Shown piece after piece: positions 22,675 through 30,218 of a stretch of DNA of 64,000 nt. The notes beneath the pieces are model-generated. The model saw only the letters and a list, made by a program, of their open reading frames with translations. It ran no database searches and had not been told where the DNA came from. Source of the DNA: Thalassotalea sp. G2M2-11 (GTDB lineage Bacteria; Pseudomonadota; Gammaproteobacteria; Enterobacterales; Alteromonadaceae); NCBI RefSeq assembly GCF_017168195.1, contig NZ_JADNYL010000003.1:186001-250000 (forward strand). Reading direction: 5' to 3'. A program made the position numbers and the translations under genes. Each line of letters starts with the position of its first letter. Positions within the stretch are counted from its first letter, which is position 1.

Positions 22675-23075
22675 ATAACGATGAGTGCGTAAATAAATAA
22701 CAAGGTGGGCAAAGGCAAAATAAAGCCAAATAAAATTGTTTCACACCATTCGATGATTCGATAAAACCTGATCCAGATTTTGTCTTGAACTTTGTTCGAT
22801 GCGAGCTCTTGAAAAAAGAAGATAAAAGCACTGAAAACTAGCGCTTGGAGCGCGCTAAATAGAATAAATATCGTTAACCAAATAAGGATAGCGGGGGTTT
22901 GAGTGCCGACTTGGGTTTGTAAAAGATAAAAGAGAATGAATCCCCCAAGACTCCATGCTAACAGCTTCCAACGATAACTTATGGCAGTAAGAGCAACCGA
23001 GTTAAAAATTTCTGGGGTTAACCACACCTTCATCTTTGTTAATTTATCCTCATTTAATGTTATGATGAGCACCAT
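22671..23075 (-). CDS. Uncharacterised membrane protein (three or four helices)
   Basis: A 134-residue hydrophobic protein with helices at roughly 38-54, 62-92 (a long or paired segment) and 112-132, and a short charged loop (NKVQDKIWIRFYR) between the last two. I do not recognise the family. The ATG at 23075 has an AGG nine bases upstream; an internal ATG 14 codons later (MKVWLTPEIF) is the alternative. The start codon sits inside an 8-bp inverted repeat shared with the divergent gene at 23123, and the 3' end overlaps the convergent DUF3392 gene by 4 bp. Confidence 0.65.
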   Translation of the reverse strand: MVLIITLNEDKLTKMKVWLTPEIFNSVALTAISYRWKLLAWSLGGFILFYLLQTQVGTQTPAILIWLTIFILFSALQALVFSAFIFFFQELASNKVQDKIWIRFYRIIEWCETILFGFILPLPTLLFIYALIVI

Positions 23076-23080
23076 AACAT
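23057..23080. promoter_or_regulatory. Inverted repeat in the divergent region, operator-like
   Basis: Perfect 8-bp arms ATGTTATG and CATAACAT are separated by 8 bases. The right arm contains the start codon of the minus-strand membrane gene, and the site lies 43-66 bp before the plus-strand 2H-like gene. The size and position suit a dimeric repressor controlling both genes, but a fold in the mRNA is also possible. Confidence 0.45.
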
Positions 23081-23122
23081 GGAACCTATATAAAGCTTTA
23101 GCTATTTAACGATAAAATCCTT

Positions 23123-23797
23123 ATGAATAATAATCTGCTCAAACTAATGTTTATCATGCTGTTAACTTCATTTATTAGCGTCGTATATGCGATGAATAAT
23201 GAAGTTGATTTGCCTAATGGTTCAGAGAAAAGCCTAGAGCCAAAAACAGTCAAGCAGAAACCCAACCAGCACGCTGAAAAGGCAGTTGAAATTCGTGCTG
23301 GTCATGCTCGGGCATTACAGTCATTAGCGGATGAAAAATATCAGGAATTTGACTATAAAAATCTGGTATTGAAAGTTGAAAAACTGACCGACAGTCAGGG
23401 GCTTAGTTATTTAGCTGGACGGGTACCTGATGCAGAAGTAGGGCAATACTTAAAGCAAATGCAGTTGATTTTAGCTGATGACTATCAAACGTTTCGCCAA
23501 CAACAAAGTGCCCGAGATCACGGAGAGTTTCATATAACCCTTATTAACCCTTATGAATATCAGGCATTAACCGATAAAACATCGGTATTAAATCAGCCGA
23601 TCAGAGTTAAGCTCCATGGCCTTGGTCGGGTCAGCCAAGGTAATAAAACCACCTATTATGTGGTAGCAAGCTCTGATGACGGACAATTTCTTCGTCAAAA
23701 ATTATTATTACCAGAGAAAGACTTCCACGTGACCTTAGGCTTTAATCCTCAAGACGTTTACGGGGTTTCTAAAGGGTTAGAAACACTGATCAAATAA
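23123..23797 (+). CDS. Exported protein with two H-x-T-L motifs, 2H phosphoesterase-like
   Basis: A 224-residue protein with a signal peptide (about residues 1-23, ending VVYA). It carries two H-x-T-L motifs 65 residues apart, His137 in HGEFHITLINP and His202 in DFHVTLGFNPQ. Paired (H-x-T/S-hydrophobic) motifs are the catalytic signature of the 2H phosphoesterase superfamily (LigT, ThpR, cyclic phosphodiesterases), which act on 2',3'- or 2',5'-phosphodiester substrates. Most members are cytoplasmic, so an exported version is unusual. Residues 25-65 form a charged, probably disordered spacer. The substrate is unknown. The assignment rests on the motif pair and spacing only. Confidence 0.65.
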   Translation: MNNNLLKLMFIMLLTSFISVVYAMNNEVDLPNGSEKSLEPKTVKQKPNQHAEKAVEIRAGHARALQSLADEKYQEFDYKNLVLKVEKLTDSQGLSYLAGRVPDAEVGQYLKQMQLILADDYQTFRQQQSARDHGEFHITLINPYEYQALTDKTSVLNQPIRVKLHGLGRVSQGNKTTYYVVASSDDGQFLRQKLLLPEKDFHVTLGFNPQDVYGVSKGLETLIK

Positions 23798-23963
23798 CGA
23801 GCTAATCATACTAAGTTAACTAGATTAAGAACGGTAGTTCCTGGTTTTAATTTCATCAAATATATTATTTAAACGTGTGATACTTTTGTGATATCTACGT
23901 GAAAAATTCGCAATATTTCCTTTGCATACTGTATTGGCAATCATAAATACAATGAAGGAAAAT

Positions 23964-24665
23964 ATGATGAAATTACAAGCATTTATTGTTGGTCTAGCGT
24001 GTGCTACAACATCCGCTTTTACTAGTGCTCAACAGCTCGAAATAACCGTTACTAACTTGACTCATGGCATCCATTTTACCCCTATTTTAATTGGTGCTCA
24101 TGACGACTCTATGCATGTTTTTAAAGTGGGCGAACAAGCCTCTGCGCAATTACAAATGATGGCAGAAGGTGGTGATATTTCTGGTTTATCTCAAATGTTA
24201 AGCTCTTCAAATGCCGATGTTGTCGAAAACCCAGCAGCAGGCTTGCTTGCTCCTACCATGTCGACCACCACTATGTTAAATACGGCAGATAGCAATAGTT
24301 ATCTTTCGGTTGTGGCGATGATGCTTCCTACCAATGATGGCTTTATTGGGGTTAATAGCTGGATGATCCCGACAGAACCCGGTAGTTACACCTTCAATGT
24401 GAATGCTTATGATGCAGGCACAGAAGCGAATGATGAAATTATCAATGGTGGCGGCGCCGTTGGTACGCCTGGGATACCTATTGCTCCAGGAGGAAATGGA
24501 GGCTCAGGTGCCAGTGGCGTGACCATGGACGAAACCACACCTTATGTGCATATACATCGTGGAAGTTTAGGTGACGATGATTTAACGGCGGGTAAAAGTG
24601 ATTTAGATAACACTGTGCATCGTTGGTTAAATCCGGTAGCACGTATTACCGTAGTGGTTAACTAG
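23964..24665 (+). CDS. Spondin-domain exported protein (first of a tandem pair)
   Basis: A 233-residue secreted or periplasmic protein: a signal peptide (ends about TSAQ, residue 22) followed by a bacterial spondin N-type beta domain. It begins LEITVTNLTHGIHFTPILIG and includes YLSVVAMMLPTNDGFIGVNS and YDAGTEANDE. A Gly/Pro-rich low-complexity loop (GGGAVGTPGIPIAPGGNGG) interrupts the domain before the final VHRWLNPVARITVVV strand. I chose the ATG at 23964 with AAGGA five bases upstream; the longer frame from 23922 lacks such a site. It lies 8 bp before its paralogue. Role unknown; adhesion or matrix functions are only suggested by the fold. Confidence 0.8.
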   Translation: MMKLQAFIVGLACATTSAFTSAQQLEITVTNLTHGIHFTPILIGAHDDSMHVFKVGEQASAQLQMMAEGGDISGLSQMLSSSNADVVENPAAGLLAPTMSTTTMLNTADSNSYLSVVAMMLPTNDGFIGVNSWMIPTEPGSYTFNVNAYDAGTEANDEIINGGGAVGTPGIPIAPGGNGGSGASGVTMDETTPYVHIHRGSLGDDDLTAGKSDLDNTVHRWLNPVARITVVVN

Positions 24666-24673
24666 GAGGCAAT

Positions 24674-25390
24674 ATGAAGCTTTTTAAATATACTCTTTGC
24701 TTGTTAACAGTACCTGTGATTTTACTCAGTGGCTGTAATGATTCGAGTAATTCAGCACCAATCAAGGGGGAGATGAAGCCAACACCCGTAACCTATAAGT
24801 ATCAGGTGATAGTGCAAAATCTAACCTATGGCCAGCCTTTTTCACCTCTCGCGGTAGTGTTACATGACGAAGGAGATTTTTGGCAAATCGGTAATACTGC
24901 TAGCCTTGAATTGGAGAACTTAGCTGAAAGTGGTGATAATACGATGCTACTTGCCGCTAATAATGTGTTATCAGGTGTGTCGAGTGAGGACATTTTAATG
25001 CCAAGTATAAGCCAAAGCGTTGAGATCACCTTAGATGATCATCAGGCAAGTTATTTGTCGGTGGTGACAATGTTGGTCAATACCAATGACGCTTTTACAG
25101 GTATTAATGCCCTGGATATCTCATCACTAGCGGTAGGTGAAAGTATTTCGTTAATGGCGGGTTCTTATGATGCAGGAACAGAAAAAAATACTGAGCTGCA
25201 AGACACTATTCCAGGACCTGCTTCAGGCGGTACTGGTGAAGGATTTAATGCTACAAGGGATGATATCGACCTTGTGACTATGCATCCAGGTGTAGTGACC
25301 CTTGATGATGGCTTATCAACATCAGTGTTAACTCAAGCACACCGTTTTGATAATCCGACTATTCAGGTCTCTGTCAGTCGTATTGAATAG
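24674..25390 (+). CDS. Spondin-domain lipoprotein (second of a tandem pair)
   Basis: A 238-residue lipoprotein: the signal ends in LLSGC with the lipidated Cys near residue 21, followed by a short Asn/Ser linker. The spondin-like domain begins with YQVIVQNLTYGQPFSPLAVV and contains YLSVVTMLVNTNDAFTGINA and YDAGTEKNTE, clearly paralogous to the preceding gene. It has a strong AGGAGG ribosome site and lies 8 bp after its paralogue. The pair probably puts one soluble and one membrane-anchored copy in the envelope. Function unknown. Confidence 0.8.
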   Translation: MKLFKYTLCLLTVPVILLSGCNDSSNSAPIKGEMKPTPVTYKYQVIVQNLTYGQPFSPLAVVLHDEGDFWQIGNTASLELENLAESGDNTMLLAANNVLSGVSSEDILMPSISQSVEITLDDHQASYLSVVTMLVNTNDAFTGINALDISSLAVGESISLMAGSYDAGTEKNTELQDTIPGPASGGTGEGFNATRDDIDLVTMHPGVVTLDDGLSTSVLTQAHRFDNPTIQVSVSRIE

Positions 25391-25429
25391 TGACTTTTAA
25401 TAATACGTAACGGCGAACTAAAACGATTA

Positions 25430-25742
25430 GGGCGTGTTGATTTTTCAAGTTTGTTTTTGCAGCAGTTTGTTGGAAATTTATATAAGGCAGTGCTTTTGAT
25501 GTGTGGTTGTTCCACATGATAAAGCACTAAAGATTTTGTGCTCTTGCAAAATCACCTTACCCCACATCCATGTGGGGCAACATAGTAGAAATGACAACAA
25601 ACGCTGCCTGATAGTTTCGGTTAAAAGCGTTTTACTCTTTGTTGTGAGGAGATTTGCTTAGATGACTAAGCGTCATTTCTCACGCCGCGTTTAAAACGCT
25701 TTTATCTCGAACAAAAATTAAACAGCAAAGATCAACACGCCC
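25430..25742. mobile_element. MITE-like element, copy 1 (313 bp, no coding capacity)
   Basis: Terminal inverted repeats GGGCGTGTTGAT and ATCAACACGCCC (12 bp perfect) are flanked on both sides by TA, consistent with TA target duplication as in IS630/Tc1-mariner elements. The interior folds into two cruciform-like halves. The left half has outer arms at 25459-25472 and 25595-25607, enclosing stems AGTGCTTT/AAAGCACT and CCCCACA/TGTGGGG. The right half has 13-bp arms TAAAAGCGTTTTA (25622-25634) and TAAAACGCTTTTA (25692-25704), enclosing GTGAG/CTCAC and GCTTAG-ATGA-CTAAGC. It fills the gap between the spondin genes and the two-component system. A diverged copy is at 48187. Confidence 0.75.
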
Positions 25743-25798
25743 TAGTTAGCCTTCTTTCTGTTCCTCATTATTTACAAGCTAATTAATAAGGGAACAAG

Positions 25799-26524
25799 AT
25801 GGAAAGGGTATTAATCGTTGAAGATGACCAAGATATAGCCGAGTTAATTGCGGTGCATTTACAAGAGCTGTCGTTAACAGTAGACCTTTGTCATGATGGG
25901 GAACAAGCAATTGAACACATTGAAGATAATGATTATCAGCTCATTATTTTAGATATTATGTTACCCAGCCTTTCAGGACTTGATGTCTGTCGCCAAATAC
26001 GTGAACGTAAACCCGAACAGGTGATTATCATGCTGACCTCTCGAGATAGTGAACTCGACCGTGTGCTTGGCTTAGAGTTAGGTGCAGATGATTATATGAC
26101 TAAGCCTTTTAGTGTACGAGAGTTACAGGCGCGGGTGCGTTCACAACTTCGTCGAATTCATACCATCAGTCAGCAAACGATGAAAGTTAAACAGGCAAAA
26201 ACGCCTGATAAATATTTGGTGTTAGGGGAGTTACAGATTGATCAAGTAACTCATCAAACAACGTTATCTGGCAAACCACTTGATTTAACATCAACCGAGT
26301 TCGATCTACTGCTATATCTTGCTTCCCACCCTGAGCAGGTTTTTTCAAGAGAGCAGTTACTAAGTTCAGTGTGGGGTTATCATCACAGTGGTTATGAACA
26401 TACGGTAAATTCACATATTAACCGTTTACGTAATAAAGTGGAAAAAGATGTGACAAATCCAGAAATAGTACAAACCGTGTGGGGGGTTGGCTATAAACTT
26501 TCTAAGCAAGGCGTTTTAGCGTGA
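25799..26524 (+). CDS. OmpR/PhoB family response regulator
   Basis: A DNA-binding response regulator of 241 residues. The receiver domain (about 1-115) has the acidic pair in VEDDQD, phosphoacceptor Asp52 in IILDIMLP, and the conserved lysine in MTKPF. A basic linker leads to a winged-helix domain (about 145-235) with LDLTSTEFDLLLYLASHPEQ and HTVNSHINRLRNKVE. Its stop overlaps the sensor kinase start by four bases (GTGA). Targets are unknown; the adjacent spondin pair and metalloprotease are envelope candidates. The MITE ends 56 bp upstream and may influence its promoter. Confidence 0.93.
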   Translation: MERVLIVEDDQDIAELIAVHLQELSLTVDLCHDGEQAIEHIEDNDYQLIILDIMLPSLSGLDVCRQIRERKPEQVIIMLTSRDSELDRVLGLELGADDYMTKPFSVRELQARVRSQLRRIHTISQQTMKVKQAKTPDKYLVLGELQIDQVTHQTTLSGKPLDLTSTEFDLLLYLASHPEQVFSREQLLSSVWGYHHSGYEHTVNSHINRLRNKVEKDVTNPEIVQTVWGVGYKLSKQGVLA

Positions 26525-28011
26525 AGTTTTCACTGTATCATCGGTTATCTTTATTATTAGTACTGGTATTTATCACTATTAGTATCATCTTTTTCTTTTG
26601 GATGGAGCAGTTAGAAAAGCAAGCTCGATATGAATCTGAGCAAAATTTACATTTATCGTTAGCGGCTAATATTGCCAGAGATAACCCAATATTGCAGCAA
26701 GGCGTTTCCGATCATCAAGCCTTAAAAGAGTTGTTTCATAACCTAATGGTATTAGGCCCCGCGTTTGAATTTTATTTTCTTGATCCTCAGGGCAATATTG
26801 TAACTCATTCCATTAGTCCTTCGTTGATTAAACGGCATCGGATTAATGTCAAACCAATCAATTTACTTACGCAAAATCAAGCTCCTTTACCTATTTATGG
26901 CGATGATCCGCAGCATTTTACGCGACAAAAAATATTCTCGGCAGCGCCAGTATTTAGTGATGGGCAGTTACAAGGTTATCTTTATATTATAGTGGTTGGT
27001 GAGCGTTATGAGTCAGCTTATGTCCGTCAGGAATCAAACCGAATAGGGCAACTGTCGATGGTGATGCTCATTGGCGCCTTGTGTTTTTTGTCTATTGTGA
27101 TGTTAGGGCTGTTTGCTTATTTTACAAAACCGCTTAGGCAATTAAATAAAGATATAAAAGCCTTAAAAAAAGTAGGCTTTGACTTAACTAAAACGAACTT
27201 AGCTTCATGGAAACAAAATAGTGACAATGAAGTACATCAATTGGGCTGTGCTTTTAAACAAATGGCAGAGCAAATCGGTTCACAGCTAGCTTTATTACGT
27301 AACAATGACCAACAACGTAAAGAGCTTTTAGCTGATATTTCTCATGATTTACGTACACCTTTAGCATCACTGCAAGGTTATATTGAAACTATTTCGTTAA
27401 ATAAAGCGCAATTATCCACTGAGCAGCAAAAGTATATCGACACCGCGTTAAGAAATTCACATCAACTAAAAAGACTGATCGATCAGATATTTGAATTGGC
27501 TCATTTAGAAGGGGGGCAAGTATCCATTAACTTAGAAAACTTTAATCTTACCGAATTATTATACGATGTTAGTGCCAAGTTTAGCCTACAGGCAAAAGCA
27601 AAAAATATTCAGCTTACGGTAGAGCCACCCAGTGTTAATATGATGGTGCACAGCGATATAGCAAAATTAGAACGGGTGTTAAGTAACTTAATTGAAAACG
27701 CCTTAAGACATACCCATGAAGGCGGTAAAATTACTTTGAAGATGAAAGAAAACGCTGCCGAGCAATGTCAGTTATCAGTTATTGATAATGGCACAGGGAT
27801 CAATAAAGACGAGTTAGCTTATATCTTCGATGCTCGTTATCGCGCCAGTAATGCCACGCTAGGCAAAGAAAAACATACCGGCTTAGGGTTAGCTATCACG
27901 AAAAAGTTACTTGAACTGTTAACGATTGATATCAAAGTTGTGAGTGAATTAGGACAAGGGACTGAGTTTTATTTCAATATTGATAAAGCAAAGTATAATA
28001 TTGATAACTAG
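26521..28011 (+). CDS. Two-component sensor histidine kinase
   Basis: A membrane sensor kinase of 496 residues with a GTG start overlapping the response regulator. It has two transmembrane helices (about 8-26 and 178-200) bounding a periplasmic sensor region, a HAMP-like stretch, and a HisKA domain with phosphoacceptor His275 in ADISHDLRTPLASLQGY. The HATPase domain shows the N-box NLIENALRHT, the G1 box DNGTGIN and the G2 box TGLGLAI. The periplasmic domain (about 27-177) has no motif that I recognise, so the signal is unknown. Confidence 0.93.
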   Translation: MKFSLYHRLSLLLVLVFITISIIFFFWMEQLEKQARYESEQNLHLSLAANIARDNPILQQGVSDHQALKELFHNLMVLGPAFEFYFLDPQGNIVTHSISPSLIKRHRINVKPINLLTQNQAPLPIYGDDPQHFTRQKIFSAAPVFSDGQLQGYLYIIVVGERYESAYVRQESNRIGQLSMVMLIGALCFLSIVMLGLFAYFTKPLRQLNKDIKALKKVGFDLTKTNLASWKQNSDNEVHQLGCAFKQMAEQIGSQLALLRNNDQQRKELLADISHDLRTPLASLQGYIETISLNKAQLSTEQQKYIDTALRNSHQLKRLIDQIFELAHLEGGQVSINLENFNLTELLYDVSAKFSLQAKAKNIQLTVEPPSVNMMVHSDIAKLERVLSNLIENALRHTHEGGKITLKMKENAAEQCQLSVIDNGTGINKDELAYIFDARYRASNATLGKEKHTGLGLAITKKLLELLTIDIKVVSELGQGTEFYFNIDKAKYNIDN

Positions 28012-28067
28012 CGTCATTTACGCCATTATTTTACCTTCTCGCTTGTTTAATTAATCAAGGATAGCTT

Positions 28068-28877
28068 GTGAAAACAAAAGCAATATTAACTTCTGCCATT
28101 ATTGCCGCACTAGTCGCGGCGACAGGTTGCACTAAATCGTCAACGGGACGAAACCAAATCACTCTTTTTTCAAGTGACGAACTCAATCAAATGGGGGTCA
28201 CTTCTTTTGAAGAATTAAAGCAAAAAGAGAAAATTAGTACAGACGCTAAAACGAACCAATTTGTGCAATGTGTTGCCAGTGCTGTCACTCAAAATGTACC
28301 AAAATCTGTGCATTCGGGTGACTGGGAAGTGGTAGTGTTTGATTCCAAGCAAGCGAATGCTTTTGCATTGCCAGGCGGAAAAATAGGCGTTTATACTGGC
28401 ATACTCTCGGTGACTGAAAATCAAGATCAACTTGCGGCGATTATTGGTCATGAAGTGGCGCATGTTATAGAACAACATTCAAATGAGCGTTTATCGTCAA
28501 ACCAACTGACTCAGATAGGTGCTGCTGCAGGTAGTGCTATTTTGGCTGCGCAAGGCGTTGAGAATAAAGAAACATGGATGATGGCAGGGTTAGCCATTGC
28601 TAAGTATGGATTTTTAATGCCATACAGCCGTATGCATGAAAGTGAAGCCGATATTGTTGGTCAAGATTTGATGGCAAAATCTGGTTTTCAACCGCAAGCG
28701 GCGATTGACTTATGGCATAACATGGCGAAACAATCTAACGGTGCGCCCCCAGAATTTTTATCAACCCATCCGTCAAACCAAACTCGGATCAATGATTTGA
28801 CCCAACACTTGAAACAATCAAATAAATTGCTTAAATCGGGCTCTACACCGCGCTGTAAGAAACCAAGTTATTTATAA
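28068..28877 (+). CDS. M48 family metalloprotease lipoprotein, LoiP-like
   Basis: A periplasmic zinc metallopeptidase of the M48B family, resembling E. coli LoiP/YggG (269 against about 252 residues). The GTG start at 28068 is set by an AAGGA site. The lipoprotein signal ends AATGC (Cys21). The zinc motif HEVAH starts at His128 (IIGHEVAHVIEQH), with the third ligand in ESEAD near 193. Family motif NAFALPGGKIGVYTG is present. It follows the two-component system by 56 bp and may be co-expressed with it. Likely role: cleavage of misfolded or surplus envelope proteins. Confidence 0.9.
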   Translation: MKTKAILTSAIIAALVAATGCTKSSTGRNQITLFSSDELNQMGVTSFEELKQKEKISTDAKTNQFVQCVASAVTQNVPKSVHSGDWEVVVFDSKQANAFALPGGKIGVYTGILSVTENQDQLAAIIGHEVAHVIEQHSNERLSSNQLTQIGAAAGSAILAAQGVENKETWMMAGLAIAKYGFLMPYSRMHESEADIVGQDLMAKSGFQPQAAIDLWHNMAKQSNGAPPEFLSTHPSNQTRINDLTQHLKQSNKLLKSGSTPRCKKPSYL

Positions 28878-28885
28878 TGTTTATT

Positions 28886-28930
28886 CATAGCCTAAGTTGT
28901 CAACACCATTAAATAATGACTTGGGCTATG
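28886..28930. repeat. Inverted repeat after the metalloprotease gene
   Basis: Twelve-base arms CATAGCCTAAGT and ACTTGGGCTATG pair with one wobble around a 21-base loop, 9 bp after the stop codon. No T-run follows, so a terminator role is uncertain. Confidence 0.4.
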
Positions 28931-28977
28931 TTAGTCAGCTCATGTTGGCATAAGTTTCATCAAAAAGAATATTTGAT

Positions 28978-29256
28978 ATGAAAACAATAGTTTTTATACT
29001 GCTGTTCATCACCATAACGGGCTGTGTCGTTATGCCATAGGTTGATCACTCACAGAAATATCAATGCGCCTTATCAAGTGATAAGAAATACCTCAAAGTT
29101 GTCAATATTATGGATGGAAATACAAACTATTATGCATGGCAAGATGAAATGTTATCCATCATTAGCTTTCCTACATCAGCAGTGATTTCATCAGTTTATG
29201 TCGCGGTGAATAATATTTATCATTTTGGTGAGCAAAAAATAAAGTGCGGTGGCTAG
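28978..29256 (+). pseudogene. Small lipoprotein gene interrupted by one in-frame TAG
   Basis: From the ATG at 28978 the frame reads MKTIVFILLFITITGCVVMP, a perfect lipoprotein signal with lipobox ITGC. A TAG (29038-29040) is codon 21. The frame then continues open for 71 codons (VDHSQKYQCALSSDKKYLKV, then NYYAWQDEMLSIISFPTSAV, ending EQKIKCGG) to TAG at 29254. The downstream part keeps a protein-like composition and a pair of cysteines, so the lesion looks recent. A single CAG-to-TAG or AAG-to-TAG change, or a sequencing error, would explain it. It is the only coding signal in the 470 bp between the metalloprotease and the DUF2897-like gene. Family not identified. Confidence 0.65.
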
Positions 29257-29350
29257 TAAACTGCTGAATTTAAAACAGCAGAAAATGAGCAATAACAGTT
29301 AGCATTTTTGATTTCACTTGTCTGTAGTGTTTAGTTTATTAGCTACTTTG

Positions 29351-29542
29351 TTATTTATCAGATCTGTGTTTCATATTTTCAGTATTTTTATTGTCTTTAT
29401 TACTGCGCGGTAAGGTTTCTTCTAAATCATTGAGGCCTTTTTTCCTTAATGGCGTTTTAGCATTTCTGCGCACAGTACTGAAGTTGCCGATGATTAACAT
29501 TAAAGCGATGAAAATGATTAACAAAGCTAGCCATTCATTCAT
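29351..29542 (-). CDS. Small single-helix membrane protein, DUF2897-like
   Basis: A 63-residue protein with one N-terminal transmembrane helix (about residues 4-21, LALLIIFIALMLIIG) and a hydrophilic, Lys/Asn-rich C-terminal tail. Size and layout resemble the DUF2897 family of short gammaproteobacterial membrane proteins. Its start overlaps the end of the M15 peptidase gene by 8 bp, so it is the last gene of the ACT-yffB-dapE-M15 operon. Function unknown. Confidence 0.65.
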   Translation of the reverse strand: MNEWLALLIIFIALMLIIGNFSTVRRNAKTPLRKKGLNDLEETLPRSNKDNKNTENMKHRSDK

Positions 29543-30218
29543 GGGGAGTTGTTCCTATATTAAAGACATATCGAGATAAAATGTTATCGAGATGTTGTAT
29601 CACTGTTTGTTTGGCACTTAGCTTACTTTGCAAAAGATATTGTCGTAATTCTGTTTGCTGATATTGCTGCTGATATTTTTCCGCTAGTGGAAAATATGAC
29701 AGGTGCCAAGGCTCAGCGGCAATGCCACCACGGTATTGATCATAGGGAAAATAAAAGCCAAAGCGTTGGCAGTTTTCTTGTAGCCAAAGCGTTAGTTGAT
29801 AAAACGGCCCACCTTGCTGATATTCCCATGGTTCAAGTTGTAACGTTTGCTCTGTTGTTAAAAGTGAAGGGGAGTAAAAATCAAGATCGGTGCCCCAGTG
29901 ATGGCGACTTGTGCCTGGCAGTGCTGAAAAAGTTAAAATAGCCTCTATCAATGCTGCTTCATCTAATAAGCTGGTATCTACGTTATGATTGTTTAGATCT
30001 TTAATTGCTAGCTCTCCTGACACTTTACGGTTCCAAATAGTCAGTTGCCTTTCAAACGAACGATAACCACTAGCAATGGCTAGATCAAAGCCTGAATCCT
30101 TGGCACTTTCACATAATGCCTGCCAATGCGCTACTACTTGATTGTGCAGGCCAACATGAGTTGACAACCAAGTGATCGCTTGGTCGCTCATGCCATAAAG
30201 TAATGCCTTGTCTTTCAT
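29535..30218 (-). CDS. M15 family D-alanyl-D-alanine carboxypeptidase-like protein
   Basis: A zinc peptidase of the M15B (VanY/DacB-like) family, 227 residues. Motifs are ASGYRSFERQLTIWNRK near 50-66, the zinc ligands in SRHHWGTDLDFY near 105-115, and the catalytic/zinc segment AAEPWHLSYF near 177. No signal peptide is visible, so it may act on peptides or cell-wall fragments in the cytoplasm, or exit by an unrecognised route. The ATG follows the dapE TAG stop directly, with no spacer. Association with dapE (diaminopimelate synthesis) points to peptidoglycan metabolism. Confidence 0.85.
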   Translation of the reverse strand: MKDKALLYGMSDQAITWLSTHVGLHNQVVAHWQALCESAKDSGFDLAIASGYRSFERQLTIWNRKVSGELAIKDLNNHNVDTSLLDEAALIEAILTFSALPGTSRHHWGTDLDFYSPSLLTTEQTLQLEPWEYQQGGPFYQLTLWLQENCQRFGFYFPYDQYRGGIAAEPWHLSYFPLAEKYQQQYQQTELRQYLLQSKLSAKQTVIQHLDNILSRYVFNIGTTPHE

